A stretch of DNA of 64,000 bases from Styela clava (taxonomy: Eukaryota > Chordata > Ascidiacea > Stolidobranchia > Styelidae): the NCBI RefSeq assembly GCF_964204865.1, contig NC_135261.1, positions 7,688,001 to 7,752,000 on the forward strand, read 5' to 3'. The translations under genes and the position numbers were made by a program. Shown in pieces: positions 31,703 to 43,747 of this stretch (positions are counted from its first letter, which is position 1; each line of letters opens with the position of its first letter). The notes under the pieces are model-generated. The model was given only the letters and a program-made list of their open reading frames with translations. It did no database searches and was not told where the DNA came from.

Positions 31703-32294
31703 TTTAAACAGTCACAGTCGCCCTTCGAATATAGAATGAAAAAGTACCAATATGATCTGGCAAATACGATACTAATAAAAAATAGTAATTTGGCACAAAT
31801 ATGAAACAGAATGATTGTTCATGGAATTTACATTGCAAAACTATAAATGTTGAGGTATCAAAGGCTTTATGAAATACCAACAATGGACATTGATGATAGT
31901 TTGTCTTGATTATTGCATTGATCTCAATGCTGTTCAATTCATTAGTGCAATGTGTATGACTGAACTAGGCAGAGAAAAAAAAATACTGAAAATGAGAAAC
32001 AAAATTATTCCTGTGCCTCAAAAATGTTGTGGTCCCAGTTTGCTACACTTGTCCCTGATCCGGGTTAAGAGTAGATATATATTGTGGGGAAAATGGTTCA
32101 AGTAAGCACATTATGTAAAATTTGTTCTGGATTATGACATATATAATACTTTGGAAGACGGTTAGAGTATTCATTTTAAGCGAGTTTTAAACAATAGAGA
32201 CAAATGGGGCACAATATTTTTTAGACACCAAAACTATGCTACCAGTTACAAATATTGGAATCTTGCATAATGAACAAGACAAAAATAAATTTGT
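31703..32294. other. 3' flank of FAN1, no gene recognised
   Basis: AT-rich sequence after the FAN1 stop codon (minus strand), up to the MITE at 31432-31694. It should contain the FAN1 3'UTR, but I did not find a clear AATAAA on the minus strand close to the stop. Confidence 0.4.
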
Positions 32295-35200
32295 TCATTC
32301 TTTCAACAATTTCTTTCCTCCGATAGCAATTACTTTACAGACTTCAATATTTGCCCCCAATCTCATCAGCTCATCAATCCAAAGCTTTTGATTGGTTGAT
32401 AATCTGTCACCAGGGCCTTTCACCTCAACCATCTACGAGAAAGGAATTGCCAAAAAATATTCGTTATGGAATTCTAGTTTCAACTTTTTCATTAAACCAC
32501 AAGAATAAACAGGGTGTGGCGTGCCGTGCTGAGTGCTAGTGACCCACGCTAAGAACCCACATTGGTTCAAGTCCTGTGGGGATAATTGAGTGCAAGAAGA
32601 TTGCTGGTTCATGTGACCGCTGGTTTCTCCATCATCAAGTTTATGCTTCTGAAACAAATGACTAGCTAACTATCCCTATACACAAAATGGACTGGTAACC
32701 GGAAGAAGAGAGGCCACAGTTCACCAAGTGATGAATCATCTTATCAGATTTCCTCTGTGATAAATAGGAAAATCTTATTTATGTATCGAAATTTGATTTC
32801 TTTTATACTGCCTTTAAGCACGGCATTACAGGGGGTACTCCCGTAGTGTGTGTAACAGGTTAGGGTTAGGCCATAGTTTTATTTCAATTTTCCTTATTTT
32901 AGTTCTATTACCAGTTCGGGGAATGTCTGTGTTAGTCAAGTGAATATAGGTCCATAGGCTTCAGTCCCTTCATACAACTTGATATAAAATAGACAAACTA
33001 AATTAGTTATCTTCATATTGGTACACACACTTCAGGAGCGCCTTGCGTGGCTGCTGCAATTTGTATGTAAGATGGTAAAAACCACATTCATTACCTTATA
33101 AACTTTTTGTATTGGATTCCATACAACTAGATCTGGTAATCCACTTCTAGTATGACGAAGATCTTTAGCTAGGCGCCGGAATATTCCAGATAAAACTTTA
33201 CCACCAATGCATGCGACAAAACCCTGAATAGAAAAATGTAGATGTAGTGTTCCCATTCATGTTTCAATAAATGAAACATGAAGTGTCAAGTCCAACATGA
33301 CTCGAAAAACTAAATGCAATAACCACTCTATTGAGACTCCTTCCATCTACATATACTGAAGATAATGTTCCATAAGTTGGAAGAGAAAGCAATTTTATCA
33401 CAAGATATCACTTCGTGTGTCAGGCTAGATATTCTTGACAATTGACATACTTTCGCCTCCTCTAAGCTGGCAAATATGTCCCAGTTCATGCCGGCACAAG
33501 CTTTCCCGTATTCCACATCCCATGTCATTGACATTACATCTAAGACAGTTGACGCTTCATCCTTGAGTAGAAATATAATTTAAATGTTAGATTAAATTAC
33601 GATCTCTCTCTAGAAACATTACCATAAAATTCAAATTTGATTCAGGGACGAACAAAACCAGGTAATTTCTGACCTTTCTGAAATGAGAACCTTTTTCCGA
33701 CTGCATTCTGAAATTATATTTTTCGAATATAGAATATAAACCACATTCATTCTAATTTGGGTCATGTTAAAGAACCATATATTGGATATGCCGTACAGCT
33801 GATTAGGATTTATTTTTCAGAAATTGAATGAAGGCTCTTGTTTTACTGTTGTACTCCTAATTATTCTCCACAGGATTAAATACGTGAATCCATGAAGCGT
33901 AATCAGGTAAGCGATGGCAATCATGTTCCTAACGTCTAACGAGATGAGTCAACTCTTATATCATACTTTTAGGCATATTATTTTGAATATTCAGAACTGA
34001 GAAATTCATAATATTTTACTAGATTTAGTCTAAGCGTTGATATGAGAGCACAGCAGACAAAATTGTAGCATTCATCATTCTCATAACATGAACTCAGGAA
34101 ATTGATAATTTTCAATAAATCAAAAAACTTAGCACTTCATGTTAAAGTACATACTTCGAATTCATCAAGTTTTTCATCTTTGTCACAATCCATCAGAACA
34201 CAGTCATCATCCTTCAAATCCTCAATCATTTTCAGTCTCTCTTCAATAGCTTTGTGACGTCTTAGATAAAAATCATCGGTATGATAGTCCAAAGGATGGG
34301 TCTGTGAACAATGCACCTCATTTCTGAATGAAGCGGTTTTGCTCGCTAATTTAACAAAATTTATTTTTAAAGAATTTCCAAATCATCATATTGAAATTAA
34401 GACAAACAAAAGACAGATAAGTGAGTTTGTCAAATTATCTGTGGTGCTCGTTGGTGTGACGTTCACCGTTGATCCAGAAATTGTGGTTTAGGTAATTGTG
34501 TTTTATTTGCTTTGAAAAAAATAGCTGTCCTCCGCAAATTTGACGTCAAATTTGATATGCATGACTATTTCTTTATAAATCAAAAAAAATTTCATATTAT
34601 CAAAAATGGTTCAAAATCTGATGTCATTATATCAAGTTTCCTTTTAAGGAAAAGATTTCATGCATTTTCCACAAAAATCCATTCCAGTTAACTATGATAA
34701 AATAGGTAAATATCAACAGTGAAATTCATATAAATACAAACTAATTTTTTGATTTATATTGATCTAACCTGGTACGTTGTTCTGAATACATCTGAAATTC
34801 CAGGCATAAAAATAATGTCCCATAAAAATAAACAGAACAGAGTTGAAAACGTTCCGCCTTCACCATGGATTCCGAAATCATACCCAAGATGTCTGAAAAA
34901 GACGAATCACTTTTTATACACCATGCCAATTTGTGGAAGTTGGTGTAAATTTCTCCGACAACATAGCCTTGCATAGAATAGGATTTACATATTCTTTCTG
35001 GCTGAGAAAGAATGGCTGTTACATGAACCACCTTACGGCGTCGAGAAGTACTCCTTCCACTCATACATAATTATACCCACAGAATTCGAACCTGCGAACC
35101 CACAAGTGGTAATTAGAGATTGAGAGGTGCGATGGCGAGAGTGTGCGCAAACAATGCGCCACACGGCTGAGCTTGGCCGGTTGAATGAACCTAAAGTTAA

Positions 35201-38200
35201 ATATCTTCAATTTATTAGTAAATATTACCTGTAATGAGATAAAGCCAACTCTTCTACAGAGCATATGACGGTAGATTCAGTTGCTGTGTCATCTTCATGT
35301 TCTGTTCTCAGAAATCTCGATTTTCCAGTCTGAACTTCACCAGGTAATAAACGACCAGTAATCTCAACCTAAATATATTGACAGTTCTATGGCAGGGGTC
35401 TCACTCTCAACTGAGGGCATACTTACCTCTTGGGGGTAACTTCATTATTAAATGTAGTACAGAGAATAACTCATGTAAACGTGATAAAAGCAAAACTAGA
35501 TATTTTTATAGAAAATCAGGGGGTTACAAATGTTGAGAGTGTTTGAAAGGGGGGCCAATAGAAAATGACAGTTTAGGAATTACTGTATAGACAAATGGCC
35601 GACAAAACCATTTCGTAAAAAATGATATGAATTAGAGTGAGAATAATTTTCTCATTCAATTTTTTATAATCTATAACTCCTCTATATATTTCAATATTGA
35701 AAAAGACAGAAAACAGAAATTAAGGTAAAAACACCAACCACAGGAGCTTCTTCTATCTGTAGTCTATCGATTATTGGCTTCAGTTTCGTTTTATAAGTTG
35801 TTGTTAATTGCGGTAACTTTTTCACAGCTTTTGACGTAAGAATCTTGTTTACTCTCTGTGCTAGAGCTAACTTGTGGCCGACACGAACATCAGAATCTTG
35901 TAAAGACTCATGTATGACATCTAGTGAACGTACTGGATCTTTTAAATGTTGATCAATGTTAAGAGCAAGTCTCTCCCACCAATGGCCCCTGAGAACATGA
36001 TAGGAAAAAATATGAATAATAAATTTATGTGCTGAAAAGGATCAAGATTATTATTTGTGGATCATGATTAGATTTTATAATGATTGCCGATATATTCAAA
36101 AATAAAATTAGCAACAAAAACTTCAAAAGCAAGCGTATTTAACAGATAATTTAAGAAAACCTAAACATATAACAGTTTTTGTTATGAATGTTTTTTTTTC
36201 TAAGAGGGTAGAGCTGGACTGGGTGCGGACATTTTCAAATTGTTCATAGTTTTAAAAGACATCATCAATCAGAGTCTTAATATAGGCTCCACATTTCATC
36301 CAAATTTTGCTGTTTCCCTTATATTCACGAGAACACTTTTATATATGATCTTTAACCTTCGTGTGTATATATTGGAGCATTCCCTTTTTATTAGTAATGT
36401 TAGGCATCCAATGACAATGACATTTTAAGCCTGCGCAATTTAAACCCCAAGTCCCAAATACCCAAAATTCTCATTCTTTTCTACATATAAGAGAACATTG
36501 CTATGGTAAAAATCAGTGTTAACACACGCCAGATCAGAAGACTGCATCTCAGGATTTAACTAATTCTGGCATTCTTCCAATTACTAATCAATCAATTTTT
36601 TATTTGTCATCACAAAAAACAAGCATAAAAAAAAATGTTACAACAAATAAAATATACCGATCGAGTTAATTGTGTGACCCGAGTCGCGAGGGACCTATAG
36701 AGGTCTTCAAGCAGCGACACCTAGCTGATACAGGTTAGTACAAAAAAGTAACTAAATGAGGCTCAACTACTTAATACCAGTAGTCGCGACAGTATACATA
36801 ATTGAGACTACTGTGTAGATTATTTAAATGCGACAGTATACATAATTGAGACTACTGTGTAGATTATTTAAAAAAATAAATATACAACTATCACGAGAGA
36901 ATGCACTGAAGAAAGAAAATGGGAGAAAAACAAGTAGAATAAAAAAACTATAAAGAGAATGCAAATGTAAAACTAGAAACTAAGAAAAACAAACAATCCG
37001 CACAAAATATTTTTAACAAATACAATTTTGAAGGCTTATATACAAATTCAGAAGAGGTGCTCCAGAAGTGTGTGTACCAATATGGTGGTAACTGATTTTG
37101 TTCGCTTACTTTACATCCGGTTGTGTACAGGGACAGAAACCTATGGGCAGGGGTATAGTCACTTGGCTAACACAGACAGTCCCCGAACTCGTAATAGAAC
37201 TAGAATAAGGAAAATCGGAATCAAATTATGGCCTAACCCTAATCTGGTACACACACTACGGGAGTACTTTATGTTGTTGGTCTCGCGTCTCGTGCAAAGA
37301 TTATTAAAATTTAATGTGCTGATCATACAACTAAGATATGCAAAGAAATCATACCTTCTTGAAACGCAATACATTCTTTGGTCTAACAATTCTTCCAATA
37401 TTTCTACTGCTTTTTTGTAATTCTTTAATCTCTGTAAAACCTCAACCTGAAAGTAAATTGATTCATGTAAGTTGTTAAGTAATGAACATATCTTATGAAT
37501 AATGAAAATAACAGACACCACAAAGGCCTCAATCTGTGTGAATGCCTATATATAACATTTTGTTCATAAAATTTTCATACAGGTTTTCTTCATACAACTC
37601 ATTTATATGCCTTTCAATTTGAAAAAGGCTCTTGTGTAAGCACTGACACGTAGGCGGCTACTTTATTTTGGAAGGACAAAAATCGGCGCTCCAAAAGTGT
37701 GTGTACCAATATGGACGTAACTAATTTTTTTCCCCTACTTTATATCAAGTTGTGGAAAGGGACGGAAGCCTATGGACAGGACTCATGTTGGTACTCCCGT
37801 AGTGTGCGTACCAGGTTATATTTAGGCCATAATTTTATTCCAATTTTACTCATTCTAGTTCTATTACGAGTTTGGGAACTGCCTGTGTTAGCCAAGTGAA
37901 TATCTCTGTGCCCATAGGTTTCAGTCCCTTTACACAACTTGATGTAAAGTAGGACTTAGCTATGTTGGTATCGCAAGCTAAAAATACCAGGTTTAAATCC
38001 CTTTCCCACTACCCCATTCAGGGTTAAATAAATTGGGTAGGTAATGAGTTACCTTTAACCTTCATATTGGTACACACACTTCTGGAGCGCCCACAAGTTG
38101 GTCATAAGAAACTGGATACTAGGTTTAAAACAACAAGTATCTTTCTTGCTTAACATCAACTACCTACTTGTATGGGCAAAAATAGTATATTTGTATGGAT

Positions 38201-41200
38201 TACCTAAATCAGCATTAATGAGGACTCATCTCACCTCCAATGACCTCAAACGTGTGTATGTCCATTGCGCAGTAAAACAACGTAAGAATTGAGGTAGATT
38301 TTCAGAATGTTTTAAAGATTCTTTATCATTTTCTTTGATGTCTATGTGAACAGAGTGAGCAGAGTCACATAATGCAGCAGCCCCCTGGAAAAAGACAATC
38401 AGAGCTTTTTCTTGTTTGTTTTATGGATTTTCTAAAAATAAAAATCTACAATTTATTTGAGTTGGATCCGGGGTTCCCAAACTAGGGTACATGTACCCCC
38501 AGAGGTACATTTTGACTTTCCAAGGGGTACAGTATAAGAATCAGTCAATACCCATTAGGGTACATTTTGACCTTCCAGGGGGTACATCAGATTGAGACCT
38601 TAGTTTAGTAATTCCTTAGAAAGTCAAATTTTCACCTCAGTAGGAGCTTCAACTACAACTACAGTACTTAGCGAGTTATATTCGCAGTCCACATGACTTA
38701 TTTAGTCCAATCACAGCACACAAGCCAATTTTGTGGGTACATAAGCGATCTATGTAACAGCCCAAGCCAGCAATAATTGATTAAAAGATTGCCAATCAAT
38801 GAGCGATTATCTGCATTTAAGTATCTAGTAAAATTTACACACGATTTCCGATTTCGAACTCTTGACTTCCGACCCTTATAGTTGGTAAAAATTCAAGTTC
38901 CAAACAACTCCAAGTTACAGAACAATATGACTTCGTGGCCAGCTTACAATTTTAATAACGAACACTTTGGCACTTTCTTTATTTGTCTGTTAGGAATGCT
39001 CAGTCCACTCATGTTTTTTGCGTCTAAAAATTTGAATTTGGGTATTGCCATTAAATTTTTGGAATTCCATCTTCGAAAACAGAGAATTTAAAAATACTCC
39101 AATACCATTTAAAACACGCCTGGCTGCGACTACACATCCTTGGTTGAACCACTGCAAACCCTGAATTTCACGAAATGAGTTCAACCGTCATTGTAAACCA
39201 CCGATTATGTTTTAGCAAGAACCATTGGTACTGTTGTACCTTGGAATGCGCTATACATAACCTAGGTTCATTATTGTGTTTGCACTTTATATGAAAAAAA
39301 ACAATAACCGTGAGTTTATAATTAATTTTCCACAAGAAGAGGAGTATCTTTCATACAATATAATTCAATTAAAATAAAATCTAAAATACCTGCCAATTTC
39401 CTGTCTCCACACAGCTTAAAATATCAGTTTGAAATTGAAATGCCGTCTCATAATGTAAAAGGTCTTTTCTCCTGCTGAATATCGGTGTAGGACGATCCAC
39501 AACGCATGATGGGTATGACACCCTTCCCATGCCTGAAAAGGCAATATTTCATGAATAGCATTGCTAATAATTATCAGAATGTATATTGAGAAAAGCATCT
39601 TATTAAAAATATTTATAAATGTCATATTGGTTGAAATGGTTTTTATCATAAATACGTTTTATGATGATGTGACCTTTAAACATTAGTTTTGTAACGTCTA
39701 TGGTTTAAATGTCTGTAAACAATTTCAATTATATTTTAGTCATTGTACGTATTTACCGGTAGCAGAAGAATAATAACAATATAAAATATTCACAACAGTA
39801 TGTCCAATAGTAAGAAAATGTTGACATAATATGACAAATGGACAGGAAAGTGAAAAATCAGAAAAAGTGTTCTCACATGTTATATTATTAAAGTATTACC
39901 ATTGGTTTAATATAAAAGAGTAAAATTTGGGGTGAAATAACAGGACCCATATGATTATAGGTCCCATGAAAGTAATTCTGGAAAAAACAAGTCTTTTAAA
40001 ATGATAGTCTTTATAAATGCTTAAAAACCATCTATCTCAACTTCTCAAGTATTGAAAATTTGTAATTGGTTGGTCAACTACCAGTGGAGAAAATAAATAT
40101 TTCCACAACATCTACAATTAACAAGCAAATCAACACATATATGTAAATCTTACCTGCCATCAAAATAGCAGACAATTGCAAGTGTCTTCCCTGCCCCATA
40201 GCGTTTTGAGAACCAGTTAATGAGCATTCAGTTTCATCATCAATTCCACGTGTTACGTCAAATACCAGAAGTACCCTTGAAAGTACGGTAAGTAAACAAC
40301 AATTATGAAATGCTAAGCTAATGAACAAATATTAAAAATTTGACTAGAATTTTATTTTAACAAATAGAAAGCAAAACAAACAAAGATTCTCGGTGATTAC
40401 ATCGACCTATATTCATCAATGTTTAGGAATTATCTGAAATTAAAGGCACAATGGCCGGCGCTCCAGAAGTATGTGTACCAATTTGGAAGTAACTAATTTT
40501 ATTCGCCTATTATAAGTTGTGTAAAGGGACTGAAGCCTATGGGGCAGAGGGATATTCACTTGGCTAACACAGACAGTCCCCGAACTAAAAGAACTAAAAT
40601 GAGGAAAAACGAAATAAACTTATATAGCCTAACCCTAACCTGGTACACATACTTCGGGAGTACCCAATTGCCTAATGATTAAATTCTTGGACTTGCTATG
40701 TTGGCATCGCAAGCTAAAAATACTAGGTTTAAATCCTAAATCCCTTGCCCACTACCCCATCCAGGGTGTAATAAATCGGGTTGGTGAGGCTGAACCGAAA
40801 AGATTTTGGCCCTTTGGTCCTGATGACTGGACAAGAGGCCATGTCATGCATGGATCCCATATGATTGATTCATCTTTTTCTTTTAATAATATTCTTTCTA
40901 ACATACTTTTTTCTTCTGCCTATAGTCGAATTCATTGTGGAAAATGGATAAATAAACAGATAAATTTTGTATTTGCCCAGAATTCAATTCATTTCAGTGT
41001 TGAAATAAACAAGATAAAGGGATTTAGCATATCGGTAGTTATCTGCAGCAAACGGCAAAAATGGCCTGATCTCAGAAAGCGGATGAGGCCATAACTAACC
41101 AACGATCATATGAATCACGCTGTGTGGCACGGACTCAAAGGAGTCGAGCATTTTTTGTACATAATACAATGTATAGTAAACTGGAGTTTACCTGTTAAAC

Positions 41201-43731
41201 ACTGTTCTTGGATATGAAGCAACTTTATAACAAGGTCCGAGCAATCTGCTAGCTCTTTTCATGACGTTGCTACCCAAGCCTGACTTTTTCTGGTGAGTCC
41301 CTTTCGCCTGAGCTTTTTTATTTTTAAAAAATCCACCAAGCACACTTTGTTGTTTTCTACACATGTCTTCAAGTTCATTTTGGATCTGAACTTTCTGTTT
41401 GCCATTGGCCTGGAATTTGAAACACTAATATTTACACAAATTGAAATAAGAGGATAAATTATTGAGAATTTTCTTTGAATGAAATTTTCCCAATTTTTAT
41501 TTGCATCATCAATTTGGAATAGTTCATGTAACGTTACAAACATTTCTTGGCAGTGAAAATAGATACCTTTTGACCACTGTTTCACAATTTTGAACATAAC
41601 TCCGAAACAATATACCCAATTTTTTTTAGTGCCCAGGGGCCCTCAAAAGTTGTGGCCCTTTAATAAACAGTGACAAACGTCTCCACAGGAAACAAAACTG
41701 CACACCTAAATATACTCTTATGAGAATGATATGAGTGTATTACCATGTGTTGTCGAAAACTCATCTTTGTACGAACAAGCTTCTCAAGAACATTGAGTGT
41801 CGAAAAGTCCCATGACACAATAATGATGAAAATTCAAGTAATTTTACTTTAGTTTGCTAACCATTTATACCTCCAAAACCTTTCGAAAACAAAGTATAAA
41901 ATACTTACATTTAGTTTGAAAGACTTGGCAAGATCTTTGAGACTAGGTGCAGGTAGAAGCTTGAGAACATCAGACAAACTCAAATCATTGTTATTATTTT
42001 GATCAAACCACAATAAAAATCCTTCGTCTGCCAATTTCTTCAATACTCGATGAATATTGCTTGATATATCAGGATAGTTAATCTGTATAGAATGAACAGT
42101 AAATGTATTTCATTCAATTTAGAATAATACAGGGGAAATGCTTCTAGAATAATTAGTCAATCATTAGATTATATATTGGTAATATTGTGGGATTACAGCC
42201 CATACTACTAACAAAAAAGTGCTAACAAAGATGGCCCTTTCGATCGATCATTTTGCTAAACTTGTGTTGTTGATAGTATTGTTGCCAGTGTAGCTTTTCC
42301 AAACAACTGAAATTAGAAGCTTTAATATTTTAGTAGCCATGAATGAAAGCCTCTCCGGGAAAGTTATTAACTTTATACTTTTCTAAATTATCTCTAGTGA
42401 AAATTTGGTCATCATATGAAGGTTTCCATCTTCATTCGGTAAGCAAGTACCCAAATACATTCAAATCTAATTCTCTCATTTTTTTTTACATAATGCAAAA
42501 CGAACTAAAGCTACAGCAGACCCGATAGTTTTTTTTGTATTCAAACAATATTATATAAAACGCACGGTGCTCCCGAAGTATGCGAACCAAGATGGCGGAC
42601 ATCGGAACGTAACATGGGTAACAAGTTAGGGTTAGGCGATAATTTTTTTCCAATTTTCCTTATTTTAGTCCTATTATCAGTTCGAAGACTAGCCAAGAGC
42701 CTCCCGTAGTATTTATAGCTAAAATTATGGCCTAACCCTAACCTAGTACACATATTACATTCAGATGTCCGCCATCTTGGTTCGCATACTTCGGGAGCCC
42801 CAAACGCACAGTAAAAGCATGAACATACATTGGATTGAATTACATTAAATTTGATGATTAGATTCACAGTCTCAATAGGAGTGAACTATCTATCTACTAT
42901 TAAAATAGAGAATTATATTTCTTCATATTTATATTTTAGCATACGTACCTGCTCTAATCTAAGCCAAGCTACTTTACGATGATATAATCTGACATAAAGT
43001 TTCTGAGCTTGAAGAGGTAGTTTATTAAATTTATCAATCCACGAAATGTCATCAGATCCTTCAAATATGGAGCGATCATCTTCATTTCCTAAGACAGTGT
43101 CCAAAATTTGTCGGAAATTTAAAAGATAGTACGCTATTTTCTCTTCCTTATCTTCATTTAGGGAAGATGAGTCTTCAGCAGATAATGCATCAGCCTCAGA
43201 TGTGTTCGCATTTGGCAGAATTCCGGTGATTTTTGAATCATCTATTATTGGCTTTGTGTCGGTCTTTAAAATACATAAATTTAAGTCAGAAATTTTTTCA
43301 TCATCGTGGTGTGGCGAAACGTCAGATATAGAATTTGCAATTTTATTTTTTTGAATGAATTCATGATTGACTATTTCTGGAACAATCTTTTGAGGGGATA
43401 AAGATTTATCATCATTATTTCTGCCTTTTCTTTTAGAAATTGTGGCAACTGATTTTTTACTTTTTTCATTCAGTCTGACATCAATGTTTTCATCAGCACT
43501 GTCATCAGATGAAATAATTATTAGTTCAGTGTTCAAAATTTTTGGCTTCTTGTTTGTGTTACTAAAGGTGTTTCTAGATTTGAGCTTTCGTTTATTATTA
43601 TTCCCATTTATATTTGCGATTCTTTTAGATGAAGTGTCTTCATTGGCACTGTCTTTACATTGTGATGAGAAGTAATTCAAAATTGATGACTTTGGATTTG
43701 TAGTGACAGTCTTTTTCTTCTTTCCAGACAT
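32295..43731 (-). CDS. FAN1: Fanconi-associated nuclease 1
   Basis: Fourteen coding exons (minus strand): 43731-42949, 42082-41909, 41409-41192, 40275-40154, 39532-39390, 38384-38235, 37446-37355, 35988-35739, 35368-35229, 34892-34769, 34301-34155, 33561-33451, 33223-33095, 32432-32295. All junctions are GT-AG and the phases close to 907 codons (906 residues; human is about 1,017). Exon 1 ends with the conserved [33 protein letters not shown] block; exon 2 holds the SAP-like region; exons 6-8 the TPR region; exons 10-14 the VRR-NUC nuclease with [10 protein letters not shown] (E702), GLPDLVVW (D849) and VEVKGPGD (E864, K866), matching human E834, D960, E975 and K977. FAN1 is a nuclear 5' flap endo/exonuclease for interstrand crosslink repair. 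No C-x-x-C...H...C UBZ4 finger is seen at the N-terminus. A splice-acceptor-like TTTGTTTCTAG ends 5 bases before the ATG, so an upstream exon cannot be excluded. The exon 8 donor is GTG/GTTGGT. Confidence 0.95.
32685..32760. repeat. SINE-tail-like fragment in a FAN1 intron
   Basis: GGACTGGTAACCGGAAGAAG, then GAGAGGCC and AATCATCTTATC, resembles 40820-40880 and 51139-51210, where the same words follow in the same order. I interpret it as the 3' body of the SINE family whose head is at 40691. Confidence 0.4.
32832..33043. mobile_element. MITE in FAN1 intron 13
   Basis: The ends are GGTACTCCCGTAGTGTGTG and, reverse complemented, GGCGCTCCTGAAGTGTGTG. The interior matches the other copies (GTTAGGGTTAGGCCATA, TTAGTTCTATTACCAGTTC, CTTCAGTCCCTT). 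It sits within about 50 bases of the donor of FAN1 exon 13. No exact target duplication seen. Confidence 0.75.
35074..35182 (-). repeat. tRNA-derived SINE head in FAN1 intron 9
   Basis: On the minus strand the sequence contains GCTCAGCCGTGTGGCGCA (A-box region) and, about 70 bases later, GGTTCGCAGGTTCGAATTC (B box GGTTCGAATTC). The spacing is greater than in a normal tRNA and the sequence does not fold into a full cloverleaf by eye, so a tRNA-derived SINE is more likely than a tRNA gene. Confidence 0.6.
36786..36873. repeat. 44-bp tandem duplication
   Basis: Two adjacent copies (36786-36829 and 36830-36873) of a 44-base unit starting GCGACAGTATACATAATTG, identical except at the extreme end. 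Located in FAN1 intron 7. Identity suggests a recent event. Confidence 0.85.
37056..37268. mobile_element. MITE in FAN1 intron 7
   Basis: The ends are GGTGCTCCAGAAGTGTGTG and, reverse complemented, AGTACTCCCGTAGTGTGTG, with the family interior (CTATGGGCAGGGG, CACTTGGCTAACACAGACAG, GGCCTAACCCTAATCTGG). No exact target duplication seen. It ends about 90 bases from the donor of exon 7. Confidence 0.75.
37685..38092. mobile_element. Two abutting MITE copies, one containing a SINE
   Basis: Bases 37685-37788 are the left half of a MITE copy (GGCGCTCCAAAAGTGTGTG). At about 37789 a second, oppositely oriented copy begins (GGTACTCCCGTAGTGTGCG) and ends at 38092 with the reverse complement of GGCGCTCCAGAAGTGTGTG. 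Within the second copy, 37952-38054 is an inserted tRNA-like SINE head. The arrangement suggests a MITE inserted into, or recombined with, an older copy. Confidence 0.7.
37952..38054 (+). repeat. tRNA-derived SINE inserted in a MITE
   Basis: The A-box-like TTAGCTATGTTGGTATC (from 37956) and B-box GGTTTAAATCC (37990-38000) are spaced as in tRNA promoters. The sequence continues CCCACTACCCCATTCAGGG. It matches 40685-40790 and interrupts the MITE sequence that is continuous in the copy at 32832-33043. A short GTAG-like duplication may flank it. Confidence 0.65.
40457..40664. mobile_element. MITE, 8-bp target duplication
   Basis: A 208-bp copy with ends GGCGCTCCAGAAGTATGTG and, reverse complemented, GGTACTCCCGAAGTATGTG. 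The flanks are CAATGGCC (40449-40456) and CAATTGCC (40665-40672), matching at 7 of 8 positions. Located in FAN1 intron 3, directly followed by a SINE. Confidence 0.78.
40685..40890 (+). repeat. tRNA-derived SINE in FAN1 intron 3
   Basis: A-box-like TTGCTATGTTGGCATCG at 40693-40709, B-box GGTTTAAATCC at 40726-40736, then CCCACTACCCCATCCAGGG and a body with GATGACTGGACAAGAGGCC. The head matches 37952-38054; the body words recur at 32685 and 51139-51670. This is the most complete copy in the window. Confidence 0.65.
42566..42801. mobile_element. MITE with 35-bp perfect inner inverted repeats and perfect 8-bp duplication
   Basis: From 42569 to 42603 the left arm (starting GCTCCCGAAGTATGCGAACC) is an exact reverse complement of the right arm near 42765-42799; similarity continues more weakly inward (GTTAGGGTTAGGC). 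AAACGCAC flanks it at 42558-42565 and 42802-42809. It is in FAN1 intron 1. The perfect arms and duplication make it the youngest-looking copy of the family. Confidence 0.85.
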
Positions 43732-43747
43732 TGCACCTAGAAACAAA
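43732..43747 (-). promoter_or_regulatory. 3' splice-site-like sequence immediately before the FAN1 ATG
   Basis: On the minus strand TTTGTTTCTAG is followed by GTGCA and the ATG of MSGKKKK. A pyrimidine tract ending in AG so close to the start codon suggests either a 5'UTR intron, a missing upstream coding exon (the frame is open across the site), or a spliced-leader acceptor. Confidence 0.5.

Noticed and set aside
35074-35182. A tRNA gene on the minus strand
   Set aside because: A and B box words are present, but spacing is too long and no cloverleaf stems are visible, so a tRNA-derived SINE is the better reading.
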